Source: Rapana venosa (lineage: Eukaryota > Mollusca > Gastropoda > Neogastropoda > Muricidae). Taken from it: DNA of 64,000 nt. The notes beneath the pieces were generated by a model. The model did not search any database, had not been told where the DNA came from, and worked only from the letters and a program-made list of their open reading frames with translations. Shown one piece after another: positions 10,442-22,105 of this stretch (position 1 is the stretch's first letter; each line of letters begins with the position of its first letter). The position numbers and the translations under genes are program-made. The stretch spans positions 48,518,108-48,582,107 of the forward strand of contig CM054158.1 of the NCBI GenBank assembly GCA_028751875.1, given 5' to 3'.

Positions 10442-13400
10442 GCAAATAACACTGCAGAATGGATAGTCATCCTGTGCCTATCCCAGTTTGTTTTTTTTAA
10501 CCATTTCTCGACCTGGTCATCAGAATAAAACGGTACAGGCAAAATGTCGAACATGTTGTTGAAAAGAAAAATGTCAAGACTTTCTTTTTTTTAAAAAATA
10601 TTTAAAAAGGCAGGATGATTAACTGACATAGGAGAAAATAAGCAGGAGAGAGAGAGAGAGAGAGAGAACTTGAACGAAATATTAACAAAATGGCCATTGG
10701 CCCATACATGAAGGGGGTTGCCGAACTGCTTAGTATTTTGGTGGGGGTAAAAGCAACAGTAACGACAAAATGTTACTGTATAACAAAGCCAGCTACAAAA
10801 ATATGACTTAGGATAATAATACGAGAGAGAGATGATATATATCAGGAAAAAGACAGAAACAAAGAGAGATACATACCTTTCACATACTGAGAAAGAAAGC
10901 AAGACATAATTAATTACTGGTACACAATACAATCAGTACGAGACACCTCAGTTTACACAAAGCAACCAGAAACACATCCTATTCTACTTGATTTTATGCA
11001 TTCTCTGATCACCATGTACGAAGAAATGAGCGTGGAAGTTAAAATTCTATATATCCATTACCTAAGATTGTGCAAAGCATGCATCTGTCATCGGCAGATA
11101 TTCTGTTCATCAGTTTGGTATACTTTTCCCACCCTGAAAAAATATGCGTACAAAGCCAGATACAAGATTTACAATACACAGAGATACACACAAGACTTTT
11201 CCATGATCTACAAACTAGAAATGGACACACGAAAAGGAAAAAAAGCAGTTGTTTATTAAATATCACACTAGTATTATACGCGTAAGACCAAAGTCAAAAT
11301 CTGATACATTATTTTCCTTAAATGTATCTCAACCCCTATTAACGAAACAGAAAAGAAAAGAAGTATGAATATATGACATATACCTGAAGCAAGAACAGCA
11401 TATTTAATCAAATGAATCTATGACCGGGTCATGCAGTCATAGACCAGACGAGCCATTCATGGTAAAACAGTTCAGAAACAGGTTATCTATATTCCGATAC
11501 GATATAACGTACATATTTTGTGAAATGGAAAAATAGACAGATGCTCACCCATGAAGTTGGGAAAAAAAGTGGAAACGATTAGACATTGAAGCAAGAAGGG
11601 GACATGAAAAATATCAGACATTTATGAAACAAGACCCAAGTCGTATTTTTCTCTCTCTCTCTCTGAAGAAGAAGAGCTTAGTGAGAGATAACTCCTCATC
11701 CCACTAAAGTCTCTTTGGTGTGATAACCTCTGGTGCGAGGACACAAAAATCTGCATATTACTTTTCCATAAATATGCATATATTACTATGACATGAATAT
11801 GCATATTAGTATTTAATTAATGAATGTAGTAGTCTCCTTCTGTCTCGTGGGAGACTGACTGACAATTACATGAATAATGCACATATATAACAAGCAGTGT
11901 TTCGCATATATAATCATCCACATGAAAATATGCAATCCATACAAAAATCATCAAACATGTACATATACACTACGCTCACAACCTAACTTGCACACCTGCA
12001 GACTTCATACCGAAAGAAACGGAAATACAAATGTGTCAGTGCAAAATTTTTGCTAGCAAGTATCAGTCTCACCAAAGAAAAAAAAAAGTGTCTTTTTCCC
12101 TGCGATGCATTTTTTGCAGACAATAGAGACATATGTTGTACTCTCTTCTCTATCTCTCTCCATTTAGTCACATCAGAGCTCTCCTCTGCCACTGGCAGCC
12201 ATGTAAGCCAGTACTACCTGTGTCATGTAGGGAGATGCAGCTCATCAGTCTGGGAAGACAGTTCATCTAGGAGAAGGAAAACTCTTGATTTCAAACCTCC
12301 GCTGCCTTGCGGCTATACATACTCATAGGAAAGGCTTCGGGAGTCAACCCTGAGGAAAAATCTGGAGTCGGGAGTCCCCAAGGCAGTCTGAGGCTGTATA
12401 CAGCATTGTTCTGGCAACTCCAGTGACAGCACTGGTACCATGTGTATTGGCGATTGCCTTTCCAATGGACCATTCCAGTGACATGGTGGGGGGTGGTGGT
12501 GGTGGTGGGGGGGGGGGGGGGGGTGGTTTCAGCTGCATGGGTAACAGCTTGCCTTTCATACTTACTTACCTAGGCTTTGTGCTCTGGAGATCTCTCTCCT
12601 GTTGTACTGTAGTTATTCTCTGTGGACTCTTATTGCTCTCTCTCTCCTCTCTTGGTACAGTACTGTAGTTGTTTGTGTTTTTTTCTTGTTCCTTCTTCTC
12701 TATTTTTCTTTCTTTTGTTCCTAGTGAGCCCCTGATCCAGAGAAAAAAAAAAAGAAAGAGATTTCTCTCTTCTTCTTTCCCTCTCTAGCTCCAAGTGATA
12801 CAGCAGAAAAAGAAAAAAAAAAAGGAAAATAGTTTTTCTCTTATTCCGTCTCTTTGTAGTTTCTACTGATTCCTAATCTGGAAAAAAAAAGCAAATTTTT
12901 TTTTCTTTTCTTCTGCAAAGTCCAACTGATCCATTCGTCTGAGAAAGTGTGATGTATCTCACAACATCTAACACAATGAACATAATAAAAGAATAAACCC
13001 TTTAAAAAAATTTTTTTTTTAAAGGCTTCGAATGCAGTATGAATGCGCGGGCACACGCATGCATGCACTCACACAAAATAAAAGAATAAACCAGAAAGAA
13101 TCATTTACACTGTAACACTCATGTATGATGATGAGCCTTGAAGTGTTTGGTTTCCAAGTTTAAAAAGAATGGAAAAAAAGCATGTGCCCACACATGCACG
13201 CATACACCCCCCCCACCCCACCCCCCAAAAAAACTTACCCCGGAGAAAAACCCAGAGAGATGGTACAAAATCTAAAAAGAAAAATTTGTTACATATATCT
13301 AGTGCAAAATATACCAACATGGTGGAGATACAAAAATGCAAATTAAAAAAAAAAAAGTATAATGTAAATTTTTTTTTTTTAACTCCAAAAAGAACCCACA

Positions 13401-13594
13401 ACAAAATATATTACAGAACACACATTTTGCTAGACCCATCTTATTAGTGATTTGAGCTGTAAAACTTTTCATGCATTGCGTTTGTTGAATTTATTTTTCT
13501 TTTTTTTTCCAACAATTGCTCTGTCGACACAAACAAGCAGAGTGTATAGATCTGACTTTCCATACAATTTATCACTACAATAAAGAAAAAAAAA
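10442..13594. other. No gene seen
   Basis: About 3.1 kb without a supported gene. It holds an AG run (about 10648-10666), a CT run (11649-11664), repeated ATATGCATA-type motifs (11750-11800), a long G run (about 12505-12523) and A/T homopolymers. No splice-linked coding exon was recognised. Confidence 0.5.
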
Positions 13595-13881
13595 GGTAAA
13601 GGTGTCTAATAACCTAAAAGGTCTTAGGGGAGCATGGCGTCAGAGACCTCACTTCTCAAGGGACCAGCATATTGAGGACAGCGCCCATCTCCTCTCCCTC
13701 GCTGCTTTACCTTCCCTGACCCTAAAGAGGCAGGTACCCATTTACAGCTGGGTGAACTGAAGGACTGTTCTGAAGCCAAGGCACGCAAACGGTCACTAAT
13801 CCGACTGGTAACCATGCTTGATGCTGCTTAACTTTAGCTCGGGGAAAGCGAGTGCTCTGACCACTGAGCTATCCCGTCCCC
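13595..13881 (-). mobile_element. Family A SINE, full length (tRNA/5S composite)
   Basis: Reading the minus strand from 13881: GGGGACGGGATAGCTCAGTG with the tRNA A-box form TAGCTCAGTGG. Then AGAGCACTCGC, then the 5S-like AAGTTAAGCAGCATCAAGC and a degraded box C-like segment (CGGATTAGTGACC). The family body follows and ends in AGACACCTTTACC. This copy shows the complete head that is truncated at 2477. Confidence 0.85.
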
Positions 13882-14885
13882 TAATTTATCCCTAACTGCT
13901 ACAAATTCACAATCTATATAGCACAAGCGATCACTTCACATGAAAATGAACAAATGTTTACCCCCATCCAAACATCAACCTAGTTAATCACAGTATCATT
14001 TCCTACTGTTTATAGCCCCACCGACCACAAAGGCCATATCAGGGCTGTCACCTCATTCAGTTTCAGTAGCTCTAATAAATATGCTTTGAAAAATAAAAAA
14101 ATCAATGTTTGCCATTATTACACATGCAGAAAAGTTCAACATTTCACATTTTAAAGTTGTTCTGTATTTAAGAAGAAAAGTGAGCGACTTGGTGCCAACA
14201 CAAACAAAAACAATCATCTAAAATCAGTCTTCAAATCTAATCCTGACACTACCTTTGAAATTAATTAGTGCTCATATTGCATAATGTTCACAATGAAAAC
14301 TTAAAGTTTCCTTTTCCTACATTCTTACACTTATCACATTATTATCACATTATTCTCTTCACCTACCTGATACCAATCTATATTTCAACGTATGTTAATT
14401 AACCATTTTATATTCATAATGAATATGTTCACTTTATGCCAATACATATTCAAATAAGCAGTGCACAGATGGAGGAGGGAGAAAAGACACAGAGGAAGGG
14501 GAGGGAATAGGATGAGGAAGACCAGCAGATCATAAAGTTCGCATCATTTATCTACCCTGAAGTATAACAACCAAACAAACTTTTACAAAGCATAACCCCC
14601 ACCCACCCCAAAAAAACAACAACCACCCCTGAACATATAAACAACAAATTATCTGAGTACACCCATAACAACTGTATCAGGATCTTTGCAATGTAAACAG
14701 AATGTGCAAAAAGCCTTACATATCAATAACCGTCAATAATTTATGAATATCAAACCCAAAATATTGTATCACAATTTCATGTATGTATTAAAAGACTAGA
14801 ATATAAAATATATATTTATCAAACCGAGACGATTTTCATGCAAAGTTAGTATAAAAGATTTTGGTGTTTATGTATGTAATGGAAT
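13882..14885. other. No gene seen; family H fragment
   Basis: Mostly unique AT-rich sequence. 14006-14058 is a short repeat shared with 9565-9615 (ACCACAAAGGCCAT motif). Confidence 0.5.
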
Positions 14886-15060
14886 GGTGTGTGTGTGCAC
14901 GTGTGCACGCGCTCGTGCGTGCATGTGTGTGTGTGTGAGTGAGAGAGAGAGAAGTGTGTGTGTGTGTGTGAGTGTGTGTGTGTGTGTTTAAGCATGCCTT
15001 TGTGTGTGTGTGTGTGTATTAGCTTGAAAGAGCACATGCGTGTTTGTGTGCAAGTGTATG
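14886..15060. repeat. (GT)n microsatellite cluster
   Basis: Interrupted GT/GC alternating tracts with a short GA run. Purine-pyrimidine alternation of this sort can adopt Z-DNA; that is general knowledge, not shown here. Confidence 0.9.
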
Positions 15061-15179
15061 TGTAAATGCATTATACATGAATGCACATGCATGCATATCT
15101 ATCATGCGAGTGAAACAGAAACCAGTCACACCATAACACAAAGTGTCAGCATTCCTTTAAAGATAACAACAAAGTCTGA

Positions 15180-15305
15180 AGTATAAGTCGTTAAGTGGAG
15201 TAGTTTTAACACAACCCCACAAAGTTAAGCATGAGGTTGCACATTCAAACCTGTCTAATACTTCCCCCCATCCATGAGTGGTGGTCAGGGCGCTAGTCCT
15301 TCAGA
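15180..15305 (+). mobile_element. Probable family E SINE fragment
   Basis: ATGAGTGGTGGTCAGGGCGC and CTAGTCCTTCAGAC resemble, in the opposite orientation, the family E core at 25065-25110. Only a short part remains. Confidence 0.45.
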
Positions 15306-15552
15306 CACGCAACACAATACACACAATTATGTAGTAAAAAAACCCAGAAAACCACCACCACCACCACAAAAAAAAAACTAAAATCATTTCATGAAAAAAT
15401 CTGAAGAAAAAAAGCCACTCTTTTAGACAACATACCTTTCCACCCAGATACAACAACAAAAAACAGAAGGTGAAAAAAAAAAAAGGTGAGAGTGGGGGGA
15501 TAGAGGGGAGGGGGTGTATGCAACATGTGCCACTATAGTATTAGCCACACAC

Positions 15553-15583
<31 letters not shown>

Positions 15584-16340
15584 GAGAAAGCAACTTAAAT
15601 TTCACACAGTGAGAATTCTGTCGTAACTGAGGCGGCACACGACACAATGAAATCATATACCCTATCCACATCAAAAAACGGGTTAATTACCAACTCCACA
15701 CCTGGACGCAGAACTACCAACGGCACAACCAGCTTGCCAACAGAGGACACAACACTACAGTGTAAACAAACGTCAACAACTGGCAGCACTTTTAACATTC
15801 ATGACAGCATCTCTTTTCTAACGGATTTAACAGCACGGCAAATGGCTCACAACTTAACTCTTTCGCCGCCAGGTTTCCAACTGAAGAACAACTCTCTTCA
15901 GCGTCAATTATTTTTTCAGAGCTGTTACTGATTTCTCTGCATGCAGAGTCCAGCAGGTGGACAAAAAAAAAAATTCGAACAGTCTTAGGTTCAATTCCAT
16001 CCCAACACACACACACACTCTCTCTCTCTCATATATCTCTAAGGGCGGGGACTGGATGTAAAAAAGCACATGGGTGCTTATTCATTATCCTTGAAATAAA
16101 AGAATTTGTCATTGGCATGCAGTCTGTATCAGAACAGCACAGTCAGTTTTTTTTCCACTTAAAACTAAGTCAGGGGTGAAGGATCATATGTATGCTATTA
16201 CGCATGCAAGTCAACTGCAGGCGTGAAACCTTGTTACTGTATGAAAAAAAAAAAAAGTCCTTTTTTAACATGATTTGTGCTGTAGATGAAAGTCGCCTAT
16301 GGAGGTGAACGGTAGTGTTGACTAGAGTTGGCAGCGAAAG
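15306..16340. other. No gene seen; CA microsatellite, SINE tail scrap, inverted pair
   Basis: CA microsatellite at about 15547-15583. A family B tail scrap lies at 16042-16108 (GGGGACTGGATGTAAAAAAG). A short inverted pair TTAACTCTTTCGCCGCCA (about 15855-15873) and TGGCAGCGAAAGAGTTAA (about 16329-16346) could be the ends of a small transposon, but no internal evidence was found. Confidence 0.5.
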
Positions 16341-16344
16341 AGTT

Positions 16345-16885
16345 AAAAGTGTTTTCAGCTGAAACATTTTCCTAAATATTCCATCTAAGTTCCTTGTTTT
16401 TTCTTTCTTCTTTTTAAACTGTTAGACTACAGTATACAGGCAGAGCATTATCTAAATCTAATTCTGAGTATGCGCTCTGTGATACCCCCTCCCCCCCCCT
16501 TCCACCCCCAAATTTGCTTCAAACCTATCACTCAGGTTCACAACTTCAGTGTTTTCAGCTTTTCCAAAATATTCCATCTTTATTATTATTACTTTTGTTA
16601 TTATTAAACCCTTAGTCGATGATTATACAGGCAGAGTATTACAGTTAAAAAAAATAAACACAAAGAAATTTTTTTTAATGTAATCTAATTCTAAGTGTAC
16701 ATTCTGTGATTACCCCCCCCCTCCCCCCCCCAACAAAAACCCCCCACAAAGAAAAAATAATAAAAATATATAATCTAAATTCTAATTGTACATTCTGTGA
16801 TTCCCCCCCCCCCCACAACAAAAAACCCCCACAAAGAACAAAAATATAAAAATATATAATCTACATTCTACTTCGAAGTGAGCAT
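16345..16885 (+). repeat. Nested tandem repeat with poly-C segments
   Basis: Two ~190-bp units (starting about 16348 and 16548) share GTTTTCAGCT, ATATTCCATCT, ATACAGGCAGAG and CATTCTGTGAT. They are followed by two or three ~105-bp units (about 16677-16885) sharing ATTCTGTGAT, a C run, ACAAAAACCCCCACAAAGAA and AAAATATATAATCTA. Confidence 0.75.
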
Positions 16886-17151
16886 TCTGGGCCCGCACAT
16901 TTGCTTCAACCACATCGCTCCATGACCTTCTACCAACATGTCAGAGTAGCTGGGTCCAGCAGCCAATGCCATACTTAGTGATACCAACAACTGAGACAAA
17001 TTGACAAAAGTGTGATCCAACCACAGAAAGAAGAACACACACACACACCAGTTGAAAGGCAAAGAAAGGTGACAGCCAAACAGTAATGCCAAGATGACAG
17101 CCAAGTGTGTTTTCTGAATGATAGCCTTCTTATCACTCTACGTTGTGATAG

Positions 17152-17514
17152 GGGGGGACAGGATAGCCTAGTGGTTAGAACATTGCACTCACAATCTGAC
17201 GACCCAGGTTCGATTCCCGTTCAAGGGGATATTTTCCCCCTGGAGTTAACATCAGTGCAGACTCCACTCTCCTCTAAGTCCTTCGGATGAGACTATAAAC
17301 CGAGGCCCTGTGTGCAAACGCACGCAGAACATCTTGCGCACACGTTAAATCCTGTTCTGCTTTTCGTAAAAGAAGGCTAATGTGTGCCGGTGGGAACAGA
17401 TGACAAAATCTACAAAACTGCATACACACGGGGACTGGATGTAAAAAAGCACACAAGTACTTATTCCATTTTCCTCGATATAAAAGAATAAAATAAATAA
17501 ATAAATAAATAAAT
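17152..17514 (+). mobile_element. Family B SINE, full length (head type 1)
   Basis: tRNA-like head with an A-box-like segment (TAGCCTAGTGGTTAGAACA) and a perfect B box (GGTTCGATTCC). Then the shared core (GTCCTTCGGATGAGACTATA at about 17278) and a family B tail (GGACTGGATGTAAAAAAGCA, TTATTCCATTTTCC) ending in (AAAT)n at about 17487-17514. This is a reference copy. Confidence 0.88.
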
Positions 17515-17539
17515 GTTGGTCATGCGAACAGAAACACAC

Positions 17540-17800
17540 AGAGACAAATCTGATGACGACAGTTCTCCAAGGTTGAGGGCAGTAAGGAAAAAGAAGCAGA
17601 CCACCACCAACATCCTACATTGCCAACATCACTGAGATCAGTGGTCAGGGAGGAGGGCTACCTACAGGAGATGGTAGAACTCAGCAGAGACAGAGAGAAA
17701 GATGGCGAACCCTGATGGTGGCATTGTGTGGAAGCTCCTACCAGCGACAGCGACGATGGAGACGGTTGAATTTGAATTATTTTCTTATCACAAGCATGGT
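17540..17800 (+). pseudogene. LINE C-terminus fragment
   Basis: A frame with RTLMVALCGSSYQRQRRWRR follows a GAACTCAGCAGAGACAGAG segment after a two-base insertion near 17700. This looks like the extreme C-terminus of an RTE-like polyprotein (acidic WxD/RDRxxWRxL ending). The assignment rests on a short segment. Confidence 0.5.
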
Positions 17801-17962
17801 GTAACGTGACAGCAGAGTTGTCAACAGTGTACGGTATTATTAAAAAAAATTAAAAATCTGAACAACAACGAAGTCCAGACTAGTATTAATTAATCAATCA
17901 ACACTAAGGATATGTCAGCAATCAGGGGCGTGAGTGACTCTGTGTCATGCCTAAGGGCAGTT

Positions 17963-18067
17963 CTCAGAGATGGAATGCGGCTACCTTACTTAATTGGTGG
18001 AGGACAAACGGCTGGAGATGCAAAAATCTCACCACTGATGAACCTCGGAGCTCTAGCCTAGGAATGA
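17963..18067 (+). mobile_element. Family C SINE tail fragment
   Basis: GGAATGCGGCTACCTTACTT then AAAATCTCACCACTGATGAA and CCTCGGAGCTCTAGCCTAGG, the 3' end of family C. The homopurine tract starts directly at its end. Confidence 0.8.
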
Positions 18068-18262
18068 AAGAGAGGGAGAGAGAGAGAGAGAGGGGGGAAG
18101 AGGAGGGGGGGAGAGAGGGGGGGGGGAGGAGAGAGAGAGAGAGAGGGGGGGGGGAGAGAGAGAGGGGGGGGGGGGGGGGGGGGAGAGAGAGAGAGAGAAA
18201 GAAAGAGACAGACACAGAGAGACTCAAGAGACAGAGAGAGACAGACAGAGAAAGAGACAAGA
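18060..18262 (+). repeat. ~200-bp homopurine G/A tract
   Basis: Almost uninterrupted G/A on the plus strand with GA repeats and several G runs, one of about 20. It starts at the tail of a family C SINE. Arg/Glu/Gly and Ser/Leu/Pro frames are artefacts. Confidence 0.9.
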
Positions 18263-19450
18263 GAGCTCTATAGAACAGCGACATGTGTGCCTTAGGTATC
18301 CATCAACATCAGGTCAAACATAAAAAGAGATAGGTACAGTGAAAAAACGATCTCTCTCTCCACAAATCCTGTTTTATGTTTATCCTTAACTTGCTTTAAA
18401 AAACCCCACCAAAAACCAAACAGATCTGCCTTGTTCACCAAATTTTCTTTTCTTAGTCACAACAGCTATTGAACATGTCTCATTCTTTGACTTAAACAGC
18501 CAAAAAGTGGGGGAAAAAAACAACAAAAATCAAAAACAAAAACTCCCCCCCCCCAAAAAAAAACAAAAAGAAAACTGACCAAAAAAACCCTCAAACCAAC
18601 ACCACCCCCCCCCCCCCCCCAAAAAAAAAAGGAAAACAATAAACTCTCTTGATTGCCTTAAATTTTTCTCATAGCACATAAAGCATGACTAACTGGATTC
18701 AAACCTAAAATATCTGTAATCATTATGACCATGTGTTGAAGCTCTTCTCACAATTCCCCCCCCCCCCCCCCCCCCCCCCCTTCTTTCCCACACCACCCTT
18801 CACAGAATACAACATTAGCCATCACGGGACACATTAACTTTATTCTTATGTCATCAATTATAACATTTACAATTTAAAAAAAAAAAAAAAATGTTTTTAA
18901 CCATAACAACGAACATATCAAACTATACAATGCAGCTTGCTTTGGCTAAGGTTCAATATTTTACACATACTCATAGCTGAAACACTAACCAAAAAACCCC
19001 CCCAAAAAACAAAAAAATTCAGGAAAAATAACAGACACATCTTTTCTTTCTTCATAACTCCCCCCAAAATTGGGGAAAAATTGAAGACACATCCTTTCTT
19101 TTCAGAACCAAAAAAAAATCGGGTAAAAACAAGTAAAACACTTTTCTTTTAAACCTGTAAATTACCTAAACAATCAAAAATTCAGTTACAAGCGCCATCC
19201 TCCCCCCCCCCCCCCCCCCCCCCAATAAAAAATATCACAGGGAGAAAACCATGCTATATATGGTACACAACATCAGCCAGATAGAGAAAACTCCCATTAC
19301 CTTTTCTTAACCAGCAAGAAGTAGAGAGAATGATCAAGAAAGTACTACAACTAGTTGGGATTGTTTGTTTGTTTGGTGGCCCCCCCCCCCCCCCCCCCCT
19401 CCCCCCCTCTCCCCCTGTGATAAAATTGCACATAAGCTAGTCTATAGATC
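18263..19450. other. No gene seen; long poly-C and poly-A runs
   Basis: C runs at about 18545-18554, 18605-18620, 18756-18780 (25 C), 19202-19223 (22 C) and 19379-19400, with many A runs between. No gene supported. Confidence 0.55.
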
Positions 19451-19456
19451 TAATCT

Positions 19457-19756
19457 ATCCTCTATCTATCTATCTGTCCCGTAGTCTGAGGACCGTGGGG
19501 GCACCCTCAAAGACTCAATAACCAGTTCCCTCCATTCCTCTCTCTGTTCTGCCTTTCTCAGGGTTTTGTTGAGTTCTAGGCCTGTCCATTCGCTGATGTT
19601 ATCCTCCCAGCTCTTCCTTGGTCTGCCTCTTCTTCTTCCTCCTTGGACAGTGCCTTGTAAAACTGTCTTTGCAAGTCCTTTGGATCTTGTGACATGCCCA
19701 TACCATTTAAGTTTACGCTTTTTCACGATCTAACGATCGTTAGAAGGTTCTCATCT
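19457..19756 (-). mobile_element. 3' fragment of the RTE-like LINE (second copy)
   Basis: Encodes KRKLKWYGHVTRSKGLAK...GGRRRGRPRKSWED and ends in the same (TATC)n tail as 892-915. Over the shared 79 codons it differs from that copy at only about two residues. It is 5'-truncated near 19756 and carries an extra 8 bases (an ACGATC duplication) near 19730-19740. Confidence 0.85.
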
Positions 19757-20215
19757 ATCCTCAGCTATACTTAATAAGCAAACCTATAGATCTAATATGC
19801 CAGCTATACATAAGGAAATCTATAGATCTAATCTATCATATTCATACATAAGGAAATCTATAGATCTAATACACCAGCCACACATAAGCAAATCTATAGA
19901 TCTAATCTATCATCAGTTATACATTAGGAAATCTATACATAAAATCTATCTTCAGCTATACAGAAGCAAGTGTACATATCTAATCTATCTTCTGCTGTAC
20001 ATGTATTTGCTTGCCCATGCATCTAATATATGAGCTATACATAAGTAAATCTATAGATCTAATCTATCAGGTATACATACGCTAATCTATAGATCTGATC
20101 TAACAGATCTACATAAGCAAATCTACAGATCTAATCTATCCTCATCTACACATAAAGCAGATAGAACAGATCTAATCTATCAGCTACACACATAAGCAAA
20201 TCTAACCTACCCTCA
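19757..20215 (+). repeat. ~40-bp minisatellite (CTATAGATCTAATCTATC)
   Basis: About eleven imperfect units of the form AGCTATACATAAGCAAATCT plus ATAGATCTAATCTATC. It abuts the truncated end of the LINE fragment at 19756. Confidence 0.85.
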
Positions 20216-21099
20216 GCTTCTTCCTGTAACAGCCTTTTTGAAAGAGCTTTGCAACAGAACCAAAGCAAGTGACAGAACTGATTCATTCTTTATGGGTTTA
20301 CAAAGCCTGGACTTCCAGGCTTTGTGTAGAGAATGCTTTTGACATATGTGCAAGAACCAACTCTTTTGTAACAATATTCTGGCCTGAGCTATCTAAATTT
20401 TATCCAGTTATTTTTGTACAAAGTCAGTTGTTCCATAATTTTGGTACCAAAAAAAAAAAAAGTGGTTTGCGTTCAGTTTTGTAGCAGTTGAATGGCAGCA
20501 AGGTGTTTGAGCGCAGTTAAAACTGTACTTTATATATTGATTAGTCACACACACACACACTACTATCACACACACACACACATACTATTGTCACAAACAC
20601 ACACTCAAAATGGGACACAATTTTATAAAATTTCTCAAGAGTGTTGTTACTTTTTCTTCTTATATCACTATGAGTGAACAGACGTTAAAGAATTTAAAAC
20701 ACACACACAAAGTTATACCCACAGATTTAACAAAAATCAGCAAAAACAATACCAAAAAAAACAACCCACTACTTAATGGCATAAACAACATCCTGGGCCT
20801 CCCTATTACTTAACCAACCAAACCACCAAATCAAAATTACATACTGACAGACACTGACAATGACCATCCCCATGAAATGAGTGGCAATGCACCTCGCCCA
20901 CTTTTCCACTATGACAGTACGAGCCACTAAGGATCAGGTTGTTGATTTCGAGATTTTGATTAAAACCGTAAGTTTTCTTCTTCTCTACCTTGCACTGAAG
21001 TATCAAGGCGTCATCTGTGTTTCCTTTCCCTTGAAAAATGGGTTTAAAAAACACCAAACCCCTCATCCTAACAACTTATTACGATACAAAATTTGTCAT
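20216..21099. other. No gene seen; CA runs
   Basis: CA runs at about 20549-20605 and 20698-20710. Otherwise unassigned AT-rich DNA. Confidence 0.5.
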
Positions 21100-21297
21100 T
21101 TTCTCACTTCTTGAAGTCGCGATAGCATTTCAATCTGTAACTTAAAAATTTTTCATAGTGTAATTGTCTGATTTTCAATCTGGGAGGGTTTCTTTTCTTT
21201 TAAATTTTTTTGTATTTTTATTGAATATCCTTTTCCTTGCAAATTAATAACATGTAAACCGACTAAAAAACTGACCTCCAGTGGAGTGCGACTCATT
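21100..21297 (+). repeat. Diverged repeat pair, copy 1 (family G)
   Basis: CATTTCAATCTGTAA, TTTTCATAG, GTCTGATTTTCAATC and a final ACTGACCTCCAGTGG...ACTCATTA also occur in order at 29620-29765 with clear divergence. Nature unknown. Confidence 0.5.
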
Positions 21298-21315
21298 ATG
21301 TGTGTGTGTGTGTGT

Positions 21316-21364
<49 letters not shown>
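21298..21364. repeat. (GT)n microsatellite
   Basis: Around 33 GT units with one interruption (TGTATG). Confidence 0.95.
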
Positions 21365-21365
<1 letters not shown>

Positions 21366-21418
21366 ATTTGGACTTGTTAGAACTATTACTTGCTATTGGT
21401 TGCATGACTGTGTGTAAG

Positions 21419-21497
21419 AATGAGTTGAGTGCAAGCGCTTTGATTTGTCTGTGCAAGATACAGCGCTATATAAATTCCATTTATTATTATTATTATG
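21419..21497 (+). mobile_element. LINE/SINE 3' tail fragment
   Basis: CAGCGCTATATAAATTCCAT then (TTA)n. This is the same 3' terminus as the minus-strand LINE end at 5310-5375 and the fragment at 47505-47575. Confidence 0.65.
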
Positions 21498-21589
21498 TGG
21501 TGGAGAGTAACTACTAATCTAATGTGTTAGGATTTGAGCCCATTCACACAAGAAAGAGGGGGACAAAGGCTGTGAAAATGATATAAATA

Positions 21590-21625
21590 CTGTCTGAGAG
21601 AGAGAGGAGAGAGAGAGAGGAGAGG

Positions 21626-21684
<59 letters not shown>

Positions 21685-21850
21685 AGAAGAAGAAGAAGAG
21701 GGAGAAGAAGAGAAGAAGAGACAAGGGAAGACGGCGATGATGAAGAAGAAGAGGAAGAAGACAAAGAAGAAGACGATGATGATGAAGAAGAAGAGGAAGA
21801 AGACAAAGAAGAAGATGACGATGATGAAGAAGAAGAGGAAGAAGAAAGAT
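21590..21850 (+). repeat. Homopurine tract with ~60-bp GAA/GAC units
   Basis: (AG)n, then AAG triplets, then about three ~60-bp units of GATGATGAAGAAGAAGAGGA plus AGAAGACAAAGAAGAAGA. Only a few pyrimidines occur in 260 bases. Confidence 0.9.
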
Positions 21851-21894
21851 TTAACTGGTTGCACTAAGGAGTCGGGATGTGTCATTCACTCACT

Positions 21895-22105
21895 CCTCCA
21901 TTTACACCCCCCCCCCCTCCATTTACACACACACACACAACCTCCATTTACACACACACCTCCATTTACACACACACACAACCTCCATTTACACACTCAC
22001 ACTTCCGTTTACACATACACTCACACCTCCATTTACACACACCTCCATTTACACACACACACTCACAACCTCCATTTACACACACACACACCACAAACAC
22101 CCAAC
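21895..22105 (+). repeat. ~20-bp minisatellite (CCTCCATTTACACACACA)
   Basis: About ten units of CCTCCATTTACACACACA with variable CA length. Confidence 0.92.

Noticed and set aside
13780..13881. 5S rRNA gene
   Set aside because: Only the internal region resembles 5S, it is joined to a tRNA-like start and a SINE body, and it recurs in dispersed copies, so it is a SINE head.
15850..16346. A small DNA transposon bounded by TTAACTCTTTCG inverted ends
   Set aside because: Only about 18 bases pair, there is no target duplication that I could see and no second copy in the window.
17200..17225. tRNA gene suggested by a perfect B box
   Set aside because: The A and B boxes belong to the family B SINE head; no acceptor-stem pairing or cloverleaf, and the same head recurs with the same 3' body.
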